A stretch of 25,107 nucleotides of DNA. Source: JBKPDV01 sp046728075. Lineage in GTDB: Bacteria; Acidobacteriota; Thermoanaerobaculia; UBA5066; Gp7-AA6. Of this stretch, positions 6,683-13,870 are shown piece after piece (the first letter of the stretch is position 1; every line of letters begins with the position of its first letter). The notes below the pieces were generated by a model, which worked only from the letters and a program-made list of their open reading frames with translations, ran no database searches and had not been told where the DNA came from. The stretch spans positions 1 through 25,107 of the forward strand of contig JBKPDV010000147.1 of NCBI GenBank assembly GCA_046728075.1. Reading direction: 5' to 3'. The position numbers were made by a program, and so were the translations under genes.

Positions 6683-9322
6683 ATGAAGCTCCTGCCGCGG
6701 CTGAAGATCTGGCTCGATCCCCGCCGGAGCTTTGCCGCTCGGCTCCTCTTCGGGCTTTTCCTGGCCTTCCTGATACCGGGAACGATTCTCGTTTTCCTCC
6801 TCGAGGGGCGCGTTCGGGATCTCCGCGACAGCTCTCTCGAACAGTTTGGTGTCGTCCGGCGAGTTCAGTCTTCGCTCCAGCTGCAGCAGGACGCGAGCTT
6901 TCGGGCGGAATGGATCGAGCGGCGCGCCGCCGCCGCCGAGGAGGCCGCGTGGGCGCTCGGCAGCGCGGTCGGGCTCGCGCTGACCGCTCCTCTGGACGTC
7001 TCGGAGGTCCCGATCGCCAAAGACGAGCACGGTCACGTCTGGAACACGCATCCCGAGAGCGACACCGTCGGATTCCTTCGCCCGGACTCCGCCGGGGACG
7101 CGAAGGCTCGCGAGGACTATCTGCGGCTGCGATCGGTTGCCCCGCTGATGAACGAGTTGCGCGCCCGCCGCAGAGCGATCAGGAACCTGAGTATCTGGAC
7201 CCCCTCGGGCGCGATGCGAGCCGCTCCCTGGATGGATATCCACGATGCGATCCGTCAAACCGACGGAGAGCTCGATCGATTCGTCTTCAACCGCGACTCG
7301 CGGTTTCCCTCGACGAGGCCGGTGACGGGCGACGAGGCGATCTGGACGACCGGCTGGAGCGGCCATCGGATGTCGAGCGAGCCGCGGGTCGCGACGCTCT
7401 TCGTGCCGGTGAGAGATCCGGAAGGATCGCTCATCGCCGCGGTTTCGATGGACGTCGATGCGCGCCGTTACGTCGCGGAGTCGCTCGACCCGGGCAAGCC
7501 GGTCGGGGACTTGTGGTTTGCCGTCGACTCCGGAGGCCGGGTGCTCCTGATGACCCCGCGCATGGCCGAACTGCTGCGCTGGCGCGGAGTCGGCGCGGAA
7601 GGGCTCGCGGACTCGACCAACCCGGAGCGCCGCCGCCTGGCCGAGCGCATCTTCTCCGCCCCCGCGACGATCGGGGACTACACGCTGGGCGATCGGACGT
7701 GCCGCCTCGCCTCGGCTCGGGTCCGATCAACCGGATGGGTCTTCGTGGAGGGGCTCTCACCGGCGGCCCTGACTCGTGCGAGCTCGGACGCAGAGCAGGA
7801 TATTCCCCCCCGTCTCTTCTCGGATCTCGAGCGCTACCTGGTTCTAGTCTTCCTCTACCTTCTGCTGGCCGTGTTGGCGGTCATCGTGATCGTGTCGCGC
7901 CGAATCACGGCTCCGGTCAAGGAGTTGGTAGACGCGGCGGAAGCGATCGGCCAGGGGCGCTCGGCGGAGATTTCCGGGGTGAGTAAGCGGGACGAGTTCG
8001 GCCGGCTCGCGACAGCTATCGATCGCATGGGCCGCCGTGTGGAAAGACGCGTCGAGACTCTTCGCCGGCTCCACTCCCTCTTGCGGACGGCCTACCGCGT
8101 GACGGACTTCCAGGAGATCCTCGCGCGATCGAGCGAGGCGATCGCCGCCTTCACGCGCGCCGAGCGCGTCTGGTTCTACCTGTACGACCCGGACACCAAT
8201 CGCCTCGAGGCCGCATGGCCGGGCTGGAACCTGTCCGAGGAGCTCGCCGGGCAGCTCCGGATTTCGGTGGAGACCCCATCGATCGCGAGCATGGTTTTCA
8301 AGACGGGCGAGGTCTACGTCTCCAATGACCTCGGTCACGATCCCTACGTGAATCGCAAGCTCCGAGCGCTGGTGGAGGCCGACAGCGCGATCTTCTGTCC
8401 GGTCAAGACGGAGGAGAAGTCCCTCGGGGTCGTCATCGCGACCAACCGTCCCGGAGGCTTCGGCCACGAGGAAGTCGACGCGATGACGTCACTCGCGGAC
8501 GCGTCCTCGCTCTTGATCTCCAATGCCCGGCTCTACGCCATGCTGACGGGAACGGTCGAGGAGCTGCGGCGCGCCAGCCGTTTGAAGGACCACTTCCTCC
8601 AAAACGTGAACCACGAGCTACGCACGCCGCTGACCTCGATCGTCGGCTGGACGGATCTGCTCGAGGAAGGAGACATCGACGAGGCCACCGTGGCTCGCGG
8701 GTTCAAACAGGTCCGGCAGTCGGCGCGGGTCCTGCTCGCCCTGATCGACGACCTGCTCGACCTGGCCCGGATGGATCGGGGCGCCCTCGCGCTCGAGCTG
8801 CGGCCGGTTTCTTTGCCCGACGTCCTCGCCCGCTCGCTGGACACCGTGCGGCTGATGGCGGAGGCGCGCGGGGTCGTGCTCATCCAGGCGCCCTTGCCCG
8901 AGAACATGACCACCGTGCGAGCCGATCCGCTGCGGCTGCAACAGATCCTGTGGAACCTACTCGCCAACGCGATCAAATTCACGTCGCGTCACGGCCGGGT
9001 CATTCTGCGCGTGGATCGGGAACCGGAGCGTTACCTGATCAGCGTCGAGGACGACGGGATCGGAATTCCGGAGAGCGAGCTTCCTCACATCTTCGAGCGG
9101 TTTCGCCAGGTCGACGGATCGGCCACCCGGCGGCATCCCGGCATGGGAATCGGGCTCGCGCTCGCCCGGTCGCTCGTGGAGCTGCATGGCGGAACGATCT
9201 GGGCGGAGAGTCCCGGCAGAGGCAGCCGGTTTACCTTTTCGCTGCCGAGTCCCAAGGGGACCGAGGCTCTCAGGGCGGACGATCTCATGGACGAGTCGAT
9301 GCCGCAGCCGGTGGAGGGCTAG
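6683..9322 (+). CDS. Membrane sensor histidine kinase (CACHE-like, HAMP, GAF, HisKA, HATPase)
   Basis: This is an 879-residue kinase. TM1 is at ~20-40 and is followed by a ~345-residue extracytoplasmic sensor. Segments such as VPVRDPEGSLIAAVSMDVDA and FAVDSGGRVLLM suggest a double-CACHE fold. TM2 is at ~388-410, a HAMP linker (RRITAPVKELVDAAEAIGQG) follows, and then a GAF-like domain (~475-625). HisKA carries the phospho-acceptor H644 in NHELRTPLTSIVGW. HATPase_c has an N-box (LLANAIKFT, ~760), G1 (DDGIGIPES, ~790) and G2 (GMGIGLALARSLVELHGG, ~820). There is no C-terminal receiver domain and no response regulator in the window, so it is an orphan whose partner lies elsewhere. The GAF domain suggests a second, cytoplasmic input. 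A GAGG at 6675-6678 precedes the ATG. Function as a kinase is secure; the signal is unknown. Confidence 0.93.
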   Translation: MKLLPRLKIWLDPRRSFAARLLFGLFLAFLIPGTILVFLLEGRVRDLRDSSLEQFGVVRRVQSSLQLQQDASFRAEWIERRAAAAEEAAWALGSAVGLALTAPLDVSEVPIAKDEHGHVWNTHPESDTVGFLRPDSAGDAKAREDYLRLRSVAPLMNELRARRRAIRNLSIWTPSGAMRAAPWMDIHDAIRQTDGELDRFVFNRDSRFPSTRPVTGDEAIWTTGWSGHRMSSEPRVATLFVPVRDPEGSLIAAVSMDVDARRYVAESLDPGKPVGDLWFAVDSGGRVLLMTPRMAELLRWRGVGAEGLADSTNPERRRLAERIFSAPATIGDYTLGDRTCRLASARVRSTGWVFVEGLSPAALTRASSDAEQDIPPRLFSDLERYLVLVFLYLLLAVLAVIVIVSRRITAPVKELVDAAEAIGQGRSAEISGVSKRDEFGRLATAIDRMGRRVERRVETLRRLHSLLRTAYRVTDFQEILARSSEAIAAFTRAERVWFYLYDPDTNRLEAAWPGWNLSEELAGQLRISVETPSIASMVFKTGEVYVSNDLGHDPYVNRKLRALVEADSAIFCPVKTEEKSLGVVIATNRPGGFGHEEVDAMTSLADASSLLISNARLYAMLTGTVEELRRASRLKDHFLQNVNHELRTPLTSIVGWTDLLEEGDIDEATVARGFKQVRQSARVLLALIDDLLDLARMDRGALALELRPVSLPDVLARSLDTVRLMAEARGVVLIQAPLPENMTTVRADPLRLQQILWNLLANAIKFTSRHGRVILRVDREPERYLISVEDDGIGIPESELPHIFERFRQVDGSATRRHPGMGIGLALARSLVELHGGTIWAESPGRGSRFTFSLPSPKGTEALRADDLMDESMPQPVEG

Positions 9323-9355
9323 CCGAGCCGAGCCGGAACCGCTGCGATCGCACTC

Positions 9356-9437
9356 TCACTCCCTCGCCCACTCTCCCTCTCCTGTGATGAGGCTGTCCTG
9401 TGATGAGGGGAAGAGGGGGAAGTGGGAGAGGGGGTGA
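9356..9437. repeat. C/T-rich versus G/A-rich inverted repeat (related palindromic element)
   Basis: A pyrimidine-rich left arm (9356-9382) and a purine-rich right arm (9407-9437) are near reverse complements. They enclose two copies of the 13-bp direct repeat TCCTGTGATGAGG (9380-9392 and 9396-9408). The element sits between the convergent kinase and Fe-S protein genes, where a large hairpin could end transcription from both sides. The repeat period is irregular (7-9 bp), unlike the clean heptamers of the other elements. Confidence 0.75.
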
Positions 9438-9464
9438 CTCGAAAACCGGAAGGTGGTTTCGCGA

Positions 9465-10142
9465 CTAGTTGTTCGCCGCGGGTAGCCCTGTGCCCTTGAG
9501 AAGGTCTTTGAGCATTTTCAGCGTCTCTTCCTTGCCGGGCACGCAGAGGTTTGGATCTTTCTCGGTGCCCGCCGCGATGGCGGCGGCGTAGCCCTCGCAG
9601 TCGTAACCGCAGGCGGTGCAATCCGTCTGGGCCATCGCCGCGTAGAGCTTGGTCTTCAAGTCCCCGTCCTTGGCCATTTCCATGCGTTTGGGGAGCGGAA
9701 TCGTCTCGTCATGAAATGCGGGAGCCTCTTTCTTCTGGATCGGGGCCGCTTTGACGTCTTCCTCCGGGCGGCCCGTGTCGCACCACCGGCCGTAGGAAAG
9801 GCAGGTCGGGCAGACGAACAAGTAATCCCACCCCACGGGCAGAAAGACCGCCGGAGTCCGGTAGACGACGAGCGGAGTGAAGTCCTGAGGACAGCCGGGA
9901 AACTCTCTCTCCTGCGCATCCAGAACCATCGTTTTCAGGTGACCGCGGGAGAACTCGATCTGCTTGGGTTTCTGATCGAAACGGAACAGCTCCCCCTTCG
10001 GACAGACCATGACGACCTGCGGTTTGTACACGCGGTCGACGAAGAACGATCGCATCGGAACGTCGTGCTTCGGGCAGGGGGAGGGAAGGTCCTTCCAGAA
10101 GGAGGACACCAGCTTGGATTTTTCTTCCAGAGAGAGCGCCAT
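9465..10142 (-). CDS. Cysteine-rich protein with C-terminal 4Fe-4S (PF04060-like) domain
   Basis: This is a 225-residue soluble protein with no signal peptide. The C-terminal part, TDCTACGYDCEGYAAAIAAG followed by C200-V-P-G, has cysteines C175, C178, C182 and C200. This matches the CX2CX3CX17C four-cysteine Fe-S domain found in RnfB, corrinoid Fe-S proteins and some reductases. The first 120 residues hold further likely metal ligands (C23, H26, C47, C84, C111, C114, C121) in zinc-ribbon-like CPxH, VCPKG and VCPTC contexts; I do not recognise this part. It may be an electron-transfer or sulfur/metal-handling accessory, but no redox partner gene is adjacent. The ATG at 10142 lies 8 nt below a perfect TATAAT, and no Shine-Dalgarno is visible. 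The next upstream gene on this strand is the metallo-hydrolase, separated by element E3. Confidence 0.85.
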   Translation of the reverse strand: MALSLEEKSKLVSSFWKDLPSPCPKHDVPMRSFFVDRVYKPQVVMVCPKGELFRFDQKPKQIEFSRGHLKTMVLDAQEREFPGCPQDFTPLVVYRTPAVFLPVGWDYLFVCPTCLSYGRWCDTGRPEEDVKAAPIQKKEAPAFHDETIPLPKRMEMAKDGDLKTKLYAAMAQTDCTACGYDCEGYAAAIAAGTEKDPNLCVPGKEETLKMLKDLLKGTGLPAANN

Positions 10143-10150
10143 CGGAGGTG

Positions 10151-10156
10151 ATTATA
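10151..10156 (-). promoter_or_regulatory. -10 box (TATAAT) for the Fe-S protein gene, likely leaderless
   Basis: On the minus strand a perfect TATAAT ends 8 nt before the ATG at 10142, so transcription would start at or within a base or two of the start codon. The first base of repeat element E3 overlaps this hexamer (10156). Confidence 0.55.
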
Positions 10157-10240
10157 GCTATCAGCTAACAGCTTTCAGCTCTCAGCCTGATCGCTTCTCA
10201 GGGGTTTGGCTGAAAGCTGATAGCTGAAAGCTGAAAGCTA
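10156..10240. repeat. Heptamer inverted-repeat element E3 (unit AGCTNTC / AGCTGAA)
   Basis: The left arm, 10156-10190, contains four clean 7-mers (AGCTATC, AGCTAAC and so on). The right arm, 10208-10240, contains four AGCTGAA-type units. The arms are reverse complements with an 17-nt middle. The right arm includes the TAG stop of the metallo-hydrolase gene (10238-10240), and the left arm touches the -10 box of the downstream gene, so the element fills the whole intergenic space. Confidence 0.9.
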
Positions 10241-10879
10241 GAGCGCCGCGAAGGGATTCAATCGCTTCTCTTCCCCAATCGTCGTCCCCGGCCCATGGCC
10301 GCAGACGACCGGAGTCTCGAGATCGAGCGAGAAGAGCTTCTGCCGGATCGACTCGAGGATCTGGGCCGTGTCTCCTCCCCAGAGGTCCGTCCTGCCGATG
10401 GAGCGCCGGAAGAGCGTGTCGCCCGAGAAGAGCATCGTTTTTTCCCCCTCCAACAGGTAACAGGTCGAGCCTGGAGTGTGGCCCGGAGTGTGGATGGCGC
10501 GGACGCGGAACGAGCCGAAGCGGATTTCTTCGCCGTCGGTCACCGGCTCATCGGGCGGCGGCGGCGGCTCCGCCGTGAACCCGAAGACCGCGGCCTGATC
10601 CGGCAGCGCATCGTAGAGCGGACGGTCGGCGGCATGCAGTCGAATTCGGGCCTGCGTCACGCGAGCGACCCCACCCGTTCCGCCGATGTGGTCGAAGTGG
10701 GCGTGCGTATGGAGGAGCGCAATCGCCCGCGCCTTGAGCTGCGCGAGAGCCATCAGGATCCGATCCGGCTCGTCGCCCGGGTCGATCACGACCGCCTCGC
10801 GCGTCGCTTCGTCGACGAGGATGGAGCAGTTGCACTGCAAGGGTCCTACCGGAAGTGTGCGAATTAGCGGGGCGGGCAT
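10238..10879 (-). CDS. Metallo-beta-lactamase-fold hydrolase (glyoxalase II-like)
   Basis: This is a 213-residue cytoplasmic MBL-fold protein. The HxHxDH motif is H59-A-H61-F-D63-H64 within LLHTHAHFDHIGG. The remaining ligands are H134 (TPGHTPGS), D154 (FSGDTLF) and H195 (CGHGPGT). These are the zinc-site residues expected of hydroxyacylglutathione hydrolase-like thioesterases. The length is that of the short YcbL/GloB-like bacterial group, which lacks the long C-terminal substrate domain of classical glyoxalase II. The N-terminal PVGPLQCNCSILVD is also typical. The likely role is hydrolysis of a glutathione- or other thiol-thioester. Elements E4 and E3 lie immediately before and after the gene. 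The ATG at 10879 has only a poor Shine-Dalgarno. The fold is certain; the substrate is not. Confidence 0.93.
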   Translation of the reverse strand: MPAPLIRTLPVGPLQCNCSILVDEATREAVVIDPGDEPDRILMALAQLKARAIALLHTHAHFDHIGGTGGVARVTQARIRLHAADRPLYDALPDQAAVFGFTAEPPPPPDEPVTDGEEIRFGSFRVRAIHTPGHTPGSTCYLLEGEKTMLFSGDTLFRRSIGRTDLWGGDTAQILESIRQKLFSLDLETPVVCGHGPGTTIGEEKRLNPFAAL

Positions 10880-10894
10880 CTCTGGCTAGCCGCT

Positions 10895-10980
10895 GGGCGA
10901 ACGGCGAACGGCGAAGGGCGAACGGCGAAGACCAACAAGAATGATTCCCGCCATTCGCCTTACGCCATTCGCCTTTCGCC
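10895..10980. repeat. Heptamer inverted-repeat element E4 (unit SGGCGAA)
   Basis: Five uninterrupted 7-mers, GGGCGAA or CGGCGAA, fill 10895-10929 exactly. The right arm at 10949-10980 carries four reverse-complement units (CGCCATT, CGCCTTA and similar). The spacer is 19 nt. The element fills the gap between the unknown protein gene and the metallo-hydrolase gene, both on the minus strand. Confidence 0.9.
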
Positions 10981-10986
10981 GCCGGT

Positions 10987-11400
10987 TCACGGATGCACCG
11001 CCACGACGGTGTCCACGTCATGCTTTTCCTTACGATCCGGAGAGGCCCACACCTTCTTCGGCGAGGAGAGGTTCAGCTGGATCGCCCACTCGTCGTTGTC
11101 GGCCCGCCGAACCTCCGACGCGAAGAGCTTGCGGCGGCTCCTCGGCGTGAAGATCTCCCAACGGATGTAGCCGAAGTCGGCGACCTCGTCATGCAGGTAG
11201 AAGGCAGGGACTCTCTCTCCCGGCTCGATCTGTGTTTCGGACACGGTCATCGGACGAAATCCATTGGCGGCCAGCCGCTCTTCGAGCTCCGCCCGCACGA
11301 TTCGATCCCGGAATCGCATCGAGTGCCGGCCCCGAGCCACGCCGCGCCCGAGGATCAGGTCGTCGAGAGCCGAACAGAGCTCGGGATCCATGTCTTTCAT
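10987..11400 (-). CDS. Small conserved-looking protein of unknown function
   Basis: I do not recognise this family. From the ATG at 11400 it is 137 residues (134 from ATG 11391; the frame is open to an ATG at 11433). The protein is soluble, with no signal peptide or membrane helix. The first half is helical and basic (RFRDRIVRAELEERLAANGF). The second half looks beta-rich with several aromatic residues (FYLHDEVADFGYIRWEIFTP, then WAIQLNLSSPKKVW). I chose 11400 because it does not overlap the divergent glycosyltransferase start and places a -10-like GATTAT 11 nt upstream. It may be the first gene of a minus-strand run with the metallo-hydrolase, although element E4 separates them. Codon pattern and absence of a better frame support a real gene. 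Confidence 0.7.
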   Translation of the reverse strand: MKDMDPELCSALDDLILGRGVARGRHSMRFRDRIVRAELEERLAANGFRPMTVSETQIEPGERVPAFYLHDEVADFGYIRWEIFTPRSRRKLFASEVRRADNDEWAIQLNLSSPKKVWASPDRKEKHDVDTVVAVHP

Positions 11401-11410
11401 CTTACTCGTT

Positions 11411-11417
11411 GATAATC
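11411..11417. promoter_or_regulatory. Overlapping divergent -10 boxes (bidirectional promoter)
   Basis: On the plus strand GATAAT (11411-11416) lies 6 nt before the ATG at 11423. On the minus strand GATTAT (11417-11412) lies 11 nt before the ATG at 11400. Both boxes occupy nearly the same bases in the 22-nt gap between two divergent starts. No -35 elements are obvious. Confidence 0.45.
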
Positions 11418-11422
11418 TCGGA

Positions 11423-12904
11423 ATGTCCAGCATCGCGCCATCGCGATCCCGCCCACTCCGTTTCCGCTTTGTCGGCGTTTCTCTCGGGATCGCGGCCGGC
11501 GCGATTCTCGTGCGCCTTGCGTGGGTGGACCGCTCGTCTTACTGGCTCGACGAGATCATGGAGACGTTTACGATTCGGGAGACTTGGTCGGGCCTCTGGC
11601 GGTCTCTGCATTGGCAAGCACTGCATGCGCCGCTCGATTACGTGATCCGCAAACTCTTCGAAAGCGTCGATCCCGCCGACTGGGTCCGCCGCCTGCCCGG
11701 GATCGTCTGGGGAGCGGGTTGTGTCTTTGCCTTCGGGTCGCTCATCAGACGCCGCGGGGGAGATGCGATGGGTCTTTCGGCCGCTCTTCTGCTCGCCGTT
11801 GCGCCTTACCACGTCCGGTACTCGCAAGAGGTTCGCCCCTACGCACTGGGACTCCTTCTGCTCTGCTGCGCAGTTCTCGCTCTGGAGGCGTATCTGGCTG
11901 CCGGGCGGAGCAGAGACCTGCTGCTGCTCTACCTGTGCTGTCTTGCGACGCTCTATACCCTTTATTTGGCCGCCGTCGTTCTGGCACTAGCCGCGGCTGC
12001 TCTACTCATCGAGGATGCGTTTGATGAGGATACGGCGCGACGGATACGTGCGCGCAGGTTCCTGGCCCGTAGCCCTCTTTTCATCGGGGCCCTTGCTCTC
12101 GGCTATCTTCCCTGGCTTCCCACTTTTCTGAAGGCGCTTCGCCAGCCGGCCATGAGCACCGCTCCAGCCTGGTCCGTTCATCGGGTTGCGCGACTCGTTT
12201 CATATTTTGGATTTGCGCCTCGGGACGCCCATCCGTGGGGCGCTTCGGATCTCTTTTTCGGGGCGCTTCTCGTCGGAGGCCTGCTGATTGCCCTCCGGAG
12301 GCCCCGCCTGCGATTTCTGATCGTCTGGGGAATTGGGGGATCGGTTTTCCTCGAGGTTCTGGAACATCGACATCCAACTTACGACTCGATCTTTCATTGG
12401 CTGCCCTCCGGATTAGGGCTGACGGCGCTCGCCGGCGTTGCCCTGGGTTGGATTCTTAAATCTCGAGTGTGGCTCGGTGTGAAGCTGGCCCTGGCCGCCC
12501 TTTTCTTCTCTGTCGCGCTGCATTCGCTCTCGCTCTATTTCCGGCAAGGCAGATCCGACTGGCGGCCGATGGCACTGTTCCTTGCGCGGACACCCTCCGC
12601 AGAGCGAATCTTCGTCGAGAACCAATACACGCAGCTTTGCCTCGGGCACTACATCGTCGGTCCGGACTGGCTTTGTTGCAAGAGAGCCGGACAGCGAGAA
12701 ATCGTGAACCTCGATGGAGATCTTGCTCGCCTGATGGCGGCTTGGGACCGAACCCGTTCCGCGTGGCTCGTCCTGGCCGCCGGGCCCCGTTCGGAAGTTC
12801 TTCGTTCCTGGGCAAGCAGCTTTCCTTCGATCGCGTTCCCGACCGCGGAGGGGGACGGAGGGGGAATCGTTTGTCATCTCGTTGCTCCCGCTCACGGGAG
12901 ATAG
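11423..12904 (+). CDS. GT-C / PMT-like (family 39) membrane glycosyltransferase
   Basis: This is a 493-residue polytopic membrane protein. The first loop holds the acidic pair typical of GT-C enzymes, SSYWLDEI (D43, E44), followed by HAPLDYVIRK and the RLPGIVWG segment. The helix-loop LLAVAPYHVRYSQEVRPYAL (~125-141) is a hallmark of bacterial glycosyltransferase 39 / dolichyl-phosphate-mannose-type proteins. Roughly nine hydrophobic segments follow, then a ~110-residue soluble C-terminal region. Such enzymes transfer sugars from polyprenyl-phosphate donors on the periplasmic face to lipids, glycans or proteins. The frame stays open further upstream, but the ATG at 11423 follows a GATAAT box by 6 nt, and earlier codons run antisense into the neighbouring gene. 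A small membrane protein gene follows after 8 nt. Confidence 0.88.
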   Translation: MSSIAPSRSRPLRFRFVGVSLGIAAGAILVRLAWVDRSSYWLDEIMETFTIRETWSGLWRSLHWQALHAPLDYVIRKLFESVDPADWVRRLPGIVWGAGCVFAFGSLIRRRGGDAMGLSAALLLAVAPYHVRYSQEVRPYALGLLLLCCAVLALEAYLAAGRSRDLLLLYLCCLATLYTLYLAAVVLALAAAALLIEDAFDEDTARRIRARRFLARSPLFIGALALGYLPWLPTFLKALRQPAMSTAPAWSVHRVARLVSYFGFAPRDAHPWGASDLFFGALLVGGLLIALRRPRLRFLIVWGIGGSVFLEVLEHRHPTYDSIFHWLPSGLGLTALAGVALGWILKSRVWLGVKLALAALFFSVALHSLSLYFRQGRSDWRPMALFLARTPSAERIFVENQYTQLCLGHYIVGPDWLCCKRAGQREIVNLDGDLARLMAAWDRTRSAWLVLAAGPRSEVLRSWASSFPSIAFPTAEGDGGGIVCHLVAPAHGR

Positions 12905-12912
12905 ACTGCGAC

Positions 12913-13377
12913 GTGCTCGTACTGGCGGGAGAGGTGATCCGCTTCTGCCTCGCTCTCTGGGTGGGCGGGACGCTTCTCGTCGTCCTGGCGGCTCCGGTCA
13001 TCTTCGCGCGCATTCCCTCGCGCGACGTGGCGGGAGACGTCTTCGGCGAGATCCTGCGCCGGTTCGAGGTCGTGAAACAGGTTCTTTCGCTGCTGCTCGT
13101 GCTCGCGGTGTTCTTTCAGCTCGAGCGAACCGGAGGCTTCGCCGGGCAATCGATCGTCTCCGGGATCGCGGTCTTTGTCGCCATCGCGAGCAACGTCTAT
13201 CTCGCGATGGTGCTTCGGCCTCGCATGGGCTACTTCCGCGACAAAGTCGGTTCCTTCGACAAGGCGTCACCCGACGACCCGTGGCGCAAGCGATTCGACG
13301 TGCTGCACCGCCGCGCGACGCGGGTGCTGACGCTGGGCTGGATCGCGGCGGCGGTAGGGCTGGTCTTTGGTCCCTAG
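12913..13377 (+). CDS. Small membrane protein, DUF4149/TMEM205-like
   Basis: This is a 154-residue protein with about four hydrophobic segments: FCLALWVGGTLLVVLAAPVIF (residues ~9-29), LSLLLVLAVFF, IVSGIAVFVAIASNVYLAMVL, and a C-terminal LGWIAAAVGLVFG. The first helix with its AAPVIFARIPSRDVAGDVFGEIL continuation matches the DUF4149 pattern, and RPRMGYFRDK with DVLHRRATRV forms the conserved basic loop. Function in bacteria is unknown. The GTG at 12913 starts 8 nt after the glycosyltransferase stop, so the two are probably co-transcribed. An upstream GGAGAT (12896-12901) is a plausible, somewhat distant ribosome site. Upstream codons in the same frame overlap the glycosyltransferase and are not used. 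Confidence 0.78.
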   Translation: MLVLAGEVIRFCLALWVGGTLLVVLAAPVIFARIPSRDVAGDVFGEILRRFEVVKQVLSLLLVLAVFFQLERTGGFAGQSIVSGIAVFVAIASNVYLAMVLRPRMGYFRDKVGSFDKASPDDPWRKRFDVLHRRATRVLTLGWIAAAVGLVFGP

Positions 13378-13379
13378 CA

Positions 13380-13475
13380 GGGACATTTGTGATCTGTGAT
13401 TGGTGATTTGTGATTGAGGGGAGGTCGTCTTGATGTCCCAAATCGCAAATCACAAATCGCAAATCGCCAATCTCG
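13380..13475. repeat. Heptamer inverted-repeat element E5 (unit TTGTGAT / AATCGCA)
   Basis: The left arm has four 7-mers at 13387-13414 (TTGTGAT, CTGTGAT and so on). The right arm has five at 13441-13475 (AATCGCA, AATCACA and so on). A second short complementary pair, GGGACAT (13380-13386) and ATGTCCC (13433-13439), sits just before each arm. The element lies between convergent genes, 2 nt after the DUF4149-like stop codon and 14 nt past the ridA stop. Confidence 0.9.
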
Positions 13476-13489
13476 AGACGGTCAGCAGC

Positions 13490-13870
13490 CTAGGAACCAA
13501 CCCTGGCTATCAAGTCGATCTCCACCGGCGCTCCCTTGGGCAGCGCGGCCACGATCACGGTCGAGCGCGCGGGGCGGTGCTCGCCGAAACGCCGCGCGTA
13601 GATCGCGTTCATGGCGGGAAAGTCCTCGGCCCGGACGAGATAAACGGTCGTCTTGATGACGTCGCGGAAGGCCAGGCCGGCCGCCTTCAACACCGCCTCG
13701 AGGTTGTCGAAGATGCGCTCGACCGATGGCTCGAGCCCTCCCGTGACGAGCTCCCCGGTACCGGGATCCAGCGGGATCTGGCCCGAGGCATAGAGGACGC
13801 CGCCTTCGAGGACGGCCTGGGAATAAGGGCCGATGGCCCTGGGGGCGCTTTCCGTGGCGATGAATTTCAT
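13490..13870 (-). CDS. ridA: RidA (YjgF/YER057c/UK114) enamine/imine deaminase
   Basis: This 126-residue protein aligns with the RidA family over its full length: GPYSQAVLEGGVLYASGQIPLDPGTGEL near the N-terminus and a C-terminal PARSTVIVAALPKGAPVEIDLIA. R102 and E117 correspond to the arginine and glutamate that bind the substrate carboxylate and water in RidA trimers. Family members hydrolyse reactive 2-aminoacrylate and related enamines made by PLP enzymes, releasing ammonia. The ATG overlaps the hpt stop in an ATGA arrangement (13867-13870), so the two are translationally coupled with hpt first. No catabolic PLP-enzyme gene is adjacent, which points to a housekeeping rather than pathway-specific role. 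Confidence 0.95.
   Translation of the reverse strand: MKFIATESAPRAIGPYSQAVLEGGVLYASGQIPLDPGTGELVTGGLEPSVERIFDNLEAVLKAAGLAFRDVIKTTVYLVRAEDFPAMNAIYARRFGEHRPARSTVIVAALPKGAPVEIDLIARVGS

Noticed and set aside
9439..9462. CGAAAACC/GGTGGTTTCG stem as an intrinsic terminator
   Set aside because: The stem is short and mismatched, and neither strand has a following T-run.
10895..10980. Heptamer arrays considered as CRISPR
   Set aside because: Units are 7 bp and contiguous with no unique spacers, arms are inverted relative to each other, and no cas gene is present.
11264..11422. 53-codon N-terminal extension of the glycosyltransferase
   Set aside because: It is antisense to the small unknown gene and Arg/Ser-rich. 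The first transmembrane segment and GT-C motif follow the ATG at 11423 normally.
12469..12912. Upstream extension of the DUF4149-like gene
   Set aside because: It overlaps the glycosyltransferase in another frame and is Arg-rich and without hydrophobic pattern. The family-like sequence begins at the GTG 12913.
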